Program-made: the position numbers and the translations under genes
Notes under the pieces: generated by a model
Databases searched by the model: none
Seen by the model: only the letters and a program-made list of their open reading frames with translations
Told to the model about the DNA's origin: nothing
Assembly (NCBI GenBank): GCA_030522415.1
Contig: CM060107.1
Coordinates: forward strand, 8,638,770-8,702,769
Length of the DNA stretch: 64,000 bases
Direction: 5' to 3'
Source: Channallabes apus
Lineage: Eukaryota; Chordata; Actinopteri; Siluriformes; Clariidae
Shown here: piece after piece, positions 60,190-64,000 of the stretch
Layout of the letters: each line of letters starts with the position of its first letter
Position numbering within the stretch: the first letter of the stretch is position 1

Positions 60190-60195
60190 AATAAA
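60190..60195 (+). promoter_or_regulatory. ZC3H12A: Polyadenylation signal AATAAA
   Basis: Canonical hexamer 1.95 kb after the ZC3H12A stop, in the right orientation. Confidence 0.6.
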
Positions 60196-60215
60196 GACAA
60201 TATTATATAAAACGC

Positions 60216-60765
60216 GTAGTTTCATCTCATTCCGTTGTTGTAATATCCAGTACTGTTTAGAAAATATGTATAAAGAATAAATTGGAAAGAATGTAAGAAA
60301 CTATTAATTTGTAGCATGTCTAGAATTTCCATAAAGAAAGCAGACAGGAAAGAATACAATGCAACAATGAATAGATCCAGCAATTATACTTAGAAAGGAA
60401 AGTTTTTGCTGAACCAGTGAAATCAATGTTTAGATAGGTTGTCAAAGTAAAATCCACATGAATGCCCGGACCCGGTGTTTCCACACAAAACATTACCTAG
60501 AGAGTCAGACTAGCTCTACCGGTTTGTTTTCTCACCCAGCTCTGTGATATGTACACACATGTGCACACTTGAATGTAAAAATAAATTACAGTGTGCAAGC
60601 CTGTATCTAGCAGGAACCAGGTTTAATGTTTCCTTTATTGTTTGCTTTCATGATGAAAATGAAGTCCATGGCCACATTTACACGTTTCTATAAGCACAGA
60701 TTTACAGATCCGTCTTACAACAAACATGACTGTTAAAGAAAGTAGGCCTTGTAACACATGTTATG

Positions 60766-60802
<37 letters not shown>

Positions 60803-61214
60803 CTGTCGCAGTTGCACTTTTTCAGTCATCTGCATCTGCTCTAAACATTCCACGGAAAAAAATAAACGATTGCATTTGATGAAAACAGATTTCCAGATAA
60901 ATTCAAGCTTAAGTGTGGTTTCAACTGAGATAAGTCACAAAGTGAGGATGTGGTATGAATTTATCGCTCAATGGTGACGTCAGCTTTCATTTCATTTCAT
61001 TTCATTTCATTTCATCTTCTATACCGCTTTATCCTGTATTAGGGTCGCGGGGACCTGGAGCTCAGCTTTCTTTTATTTCTATTGAATGGTCCCAATGAAT
61101 ATAATAGTATGACTGAGGTTGTGATTAACTATCTGGAGAACAGGATATACTGTAATCAATTGTCAAATTTTGTATTTTTTTGTTTCTTTTTAAAAAGAAG
61201 ATTTTTTCGGATGC
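60216..61214. other. Intergenic DNA beyond ZC3H12A
   Basis: No gene. A29 run at 60772-60800, (TTTCA)n at about 60988-61015 directly abutting a 50-bp inverted SINE 3' fragment (CTTCTATACCGCTTTATCCT to CTGGAGCT, 61015-61065). Confidence 0.6.
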
Positions 61215-61229
61215 TGCATCAGCCAGGGT

Positions 61230-61598
61230 GTAGTGGTTAGCACTGTCGCCTTGCACCTCCAGGGTCTGGGTTCGATTCCCCGGCCAGGCTCGATTCCCGT
61301 CTCTGTGTGCATGGAGTTTGCATGTTCTCCCCGTGCTTGGTGGGTTTCCTCCGGGTACTCCGGTTTCCTCCCACAGTCCAAAGATATCCAGATTAGGCTA
61401 ATTGGCGTTCCTAAATTGCCCGTAGTGTGTGATTGGATGTGTGAGTGTGTGTATGTGCGTGTGCCCTGCGATGGATTGGCACCCTGTCCAGGGTGTACCC
61501 CGCCTAGTGCCCGAAGTCTCCTGGGATAGGCTCCAGGTCCCCCGCGACCCTGAACACAGGATTAAGCGGTATAGAAGATGAATGAATGAATGAATGAA
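61230..61598 (+). mobile_element. SINE with perfect 15-bp duplication
   Basis: Main-family SINE starting inside the head at GTAGTGGTTAGCACTG and ending in (GAAT)n. Duplication TGCATCAGCCAGGGT at 61215-61229 and 61599-61613. Confidence 0.93.
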
Positions 61599-61639
61599 TG
61601 CATCAGCCAGGGTCTGAGCTAAAAGAATATATAGTATAC

Positions 61640-62275
61640 AGTATATACGAGGAATGTTCAGCGAGTGGAATGCCTGATCCTTGAAAATCAATATGCCGAA
61701 GAGATTGATCTGTCTGTGCGGAACTATGCATAGAACGTTAGAGGAACTCAGCTGGGAGTTTTTGCCATGTCCCCCGTACAGTCCTAACCTCGCTCCAAGT
61801 CATTTGGGCCATTAAAGGAGTTCCTGGGAGGCCAGCGTTTTAGACATGAAGCAGGCAGTCTGATCATGTCTTCAGTATACTGAAAAAAACTTGATGATAT
61901 CCAAGAACTAGTGAAACACTGGGATAAGTGCATTAGTGTAGCAGGTGATTATATTGAGAAATAAAGGACCCAATCAGCACCCCACATCGAATTTAAGGTA
62001 ACGTTTGCTAAGTTTTTATCCGTCATTGCCTTTAGCAGCCGTTAAATGGGTAATAGTTGATTTCTTTTGTTGTGATCAAGTGTGTCAAGTCATCGTTTAA
62101 CCCATTCAGTCCTGAATGCTTGTTTGTATTTACATGTGTCTCGCTTGCAGTGCTTTACCGTGATGCGATCATTTATTTCAGGTCACTCATTGACACAAAT
62201 GGATAATAAACTGTATAAATAAACTGTATAATGAACCATATAATAAATTCCTGGTCTGACTTGAACGGACAGTAC
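61640..62275 (+). mobile_element. mariner remnant
   Basis: Reads a CGTMHRTLEELSWEFLPCPP-like block (shifted), GHYGSSWEASVLDMKQAV and LVKHWDKCI. Ends at CCTGGTCTGACTTGAACGGA, the family terminus. Multiple stops. Confidence 0.75.
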
Positions 62276-62576
62276 CTTGTTTTTTTTTTTTGTTTTTTTT
62301 TTTTTAATTGATGCGTTATCTTTGGGAAATTCTCAACATGAGCATAGCCGCTGAAACAAATTAACCAAACTACAGATTGCTAACCACAGACATGTTTGTT
62401 AATGCCCCCATCCCACATTGATGACCTACATACAGTACTAGGCCCCCGCAGTTCTGATTTCAGACCTGTGGTGTGTGCGTGGGAACAGTAACACACATGC
62501 CATCTGTGGGTAGCTGTTAATCATATTTGTTACTGCTAGAACATAAGCAAGAACAGAACTTGTACAACATTACACT

Positions 62577-64000
62577 CTGTTCCAAATTATTATGCAAATT
62601 GGATGTAAGTGTCATAAACAGTAAATGTTTAGTTTTTAAATGAAACTCATGGATGGTGTCGTGTCTCAGGGCTCTTTGGGTCACTGAAATGAATCTCAGA
62701 CACGTGTGATAATTAGTTTGCCAGATGAGCCCAATTAAAGGAAAAGTACTGAAGAAGGTTGTTCCACATTATTAAGCAGGCGACAGGTTTCAAGCAATAT
62801 GGGAAAGAATAAGAATCTCTGCTGCCGAAAAGCGTCAAATAGTGCAATGCCTTGGACAAGGTATAAAAACATTAGATATTTCATGAAAACTTAAGCGTGA
62901 TCATCGTACTGTGAAGACATTCGTGGCTGATTCAGAGCACAGACAGGTTCGTGCAGATGAAGGCAGAATGAAGAAGGTTTCTGCCAGACAAATTCATCAG
63001 ATTAAGAGAGCAGCTGCTGAAATGCCATTACAAAGCAGCAAACAGGTATTTGAAGCTGCTGGTGTCTCTGGAGTCACGCGAACCTCAAGGTGTAGGATCC
63101 TTTAGAGGCTTGCAGTATAGATGTGCAGTATAGATGTTTTATGTGCATAAACCTACTATTCGCCCCTAATCAATGCTCACGAGCAGAAACGGTTGCAGTG
63201 GGCCCAGGCATACATGAAGACAAGTTTTTAAACAGTCTTGTTTACTGATGAGTGTCGTGCAACCCTGGATGGTCCAGATGGATGGAGTAGTGGATGGTTG
63301 GTGGATGGCCACCATGTCCCAACAAGGCTGCGACGTCAACAAGGAGGTGCCGGAGTCATGTTTTGGGCCGGAATCATGGGGAGAGAGCTGGTTCCACTGT
63401 AGGGTCCCTGAAGGTGTGAAAATGACCTCCGCAAAGTATACTGACTGACCACTTTCTTCCATGGTACAAAAAGATGAACCGTGGCTTCCGGAGCAAAATC
63501 ATCTTCATGCATGACAATCCACCATCTCATGCTGCAAAGAATCCCTCGGTGTCATTGGCTGCTATGGGAATAAAAGATGAGAAACTCATGGTGTGGCCAC
63601 CATCCTCCCCTGACCTCAACCCCATTGAGAACCTTTGGAGAATCCTCAAAAGATCTATGAGGGTGGGAGGCGGTTTGATTCAAAACAGCAGCTCTGGGAG
63701 GCTATTCTGACATCCTGCAAAGAAATTCAAGCAGAAACTGTCCAAAAACTCACAAGTTCAATGGATGCAAGAATTGTGAAGGTGATATGAAAGAAGGGGT
63801 CCTATGTTAAGATGTAACATGTCCTGTTAGGATGTTTTTGATTTCAGTAAATATGACCTCATAATGCTGCAAATTCAACAAAAGCCTATTTTCAGTTCTT
63901 TACAACCTATAAAATGTTTTAACTCTGTTGTGCATAATAATTTGGAACAGTGCGTTTTCAGTTTTTTATTTTTAAAATAAATATTGTTATCATTAGGAGG
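62577..64000 (+). pseudogene. Tc1-like transposon with both TIRs
   Basis: Left end CTGTTCCAAATTATTATGCA (62577-62596); its complement is at 63931-63950, where TGTTCCAAATTATTATGCA matches exactly over 19 bases. Between them is a broken Tc1-type transposase: helix-turn-helix region around 62800-63100 (SARQIHQIKRAAAEM), first Asp in LVYFTDECR near 63235, second in HDNPPSHAAKN near 63510, and DLNPIENLWRILKRSM near 63615 with the final Glu. Frames shift at least four times. Element-like sequence may continue past 63950 to the window edge. Confidence 0.85.

Larger units (their letters stand above)
58240..60215 (+). other. ZC3H12A: ZC3H12A 3' UTR
   Basis: From the stop codon to just past AATAAA at 60190-60195, the first canonical signal found. 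It contains an 0.8-kb MITE (listed). Regnase-1 is known to regulate its own mRNA through 3' UTR stem-loops; I could not confirm such loops by eye. Confidence 0.55.

Overview
The window is nuclear DNA of a teleost fish. Three split vertebrate genes with GT-AG introns sit in DNA crowded with fish-type mobile elements: tRNA-derived SINEs, Tc1/mariner and hAT relics, an L2-like LINE and a DIRS-type tyrosine-recombinase retroelement. The SINE set would fit an ostariophysan such as a catfish, but I cannot prove the species.

Genes. (1) LSM10, minus strand, 10690-11049, an intact 119-residue U7 snRNP Sm-like protein; a non-coding first exon is proposed near 14.5 kb. (2) OSCP1, minus strand, 15698-30653. 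Ten coding exons can be joined by consensus splice sites into one 376-residue reading frame. (3) ZC3H12A (Regnase-1/MCPIP1), plus strand, 44717-58239. Five coding exons join into a 563-residue protein with the PIN-like RNase aspartates and the CCCH finger, a 3' UTR runs to about 60.2 kb, and a CpG-rich first exon is proposed near 39.5-39.9 kb. Order and orientation LSM10(-)-OSCP1(-)-ZC3H12A(+) match human 1p34.3, but MRPS15, CSF3R and GRIK3, which lie between OSCP1 and ZC3H12A in human, are not seen here.

Layout. 0-2.5 kb: an 18-bp A/C-only-like minisatellite followed by a T/C tract. 2.5-10 kb: intergenic, with LINE, SINE and Tc1 debris and two orphan splice-flanked candidate exons. 10-15 kb: LSM10 and its putative 5' intron, carrying a hAT-like element and a SINE. 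15.7-30.7 kb: OSCP1, whose introns hold a 17-bp minisatellite, a homopurine tract, a 4.9-kb DIRS element, a Tc1 relic and a 0.6-kb MITE. 30.7-44.5 kb: intergenic, with an L2-like LINE and mariner/SINE debris. 44.5-60.2 kb: ZC3H12A, with a degenerate minisatellite, a hAT-like MITE with perfect 8-bp target duplications and several SINEs in introns, and a MITE in the 3' UTR. 60.2-64 kb: SINE, mariner and Tc1 elements.

The three genes do not form one pathway. LSM10 acts in histone pre-mRNA 3'-end processing, ZC3H12A degrades inflammatory mRNAs, and OSCP1 is a poorly understood protein linked to transport and ciliated or testis tissue. The most informative structures are the DIRS element (intact termini and internal complementary region, decayed RT, five tandem copies of the recombinase 3' end) and the set of SINE/hAT insertions with readable target-site duplications. 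I found no convincing new gene system.
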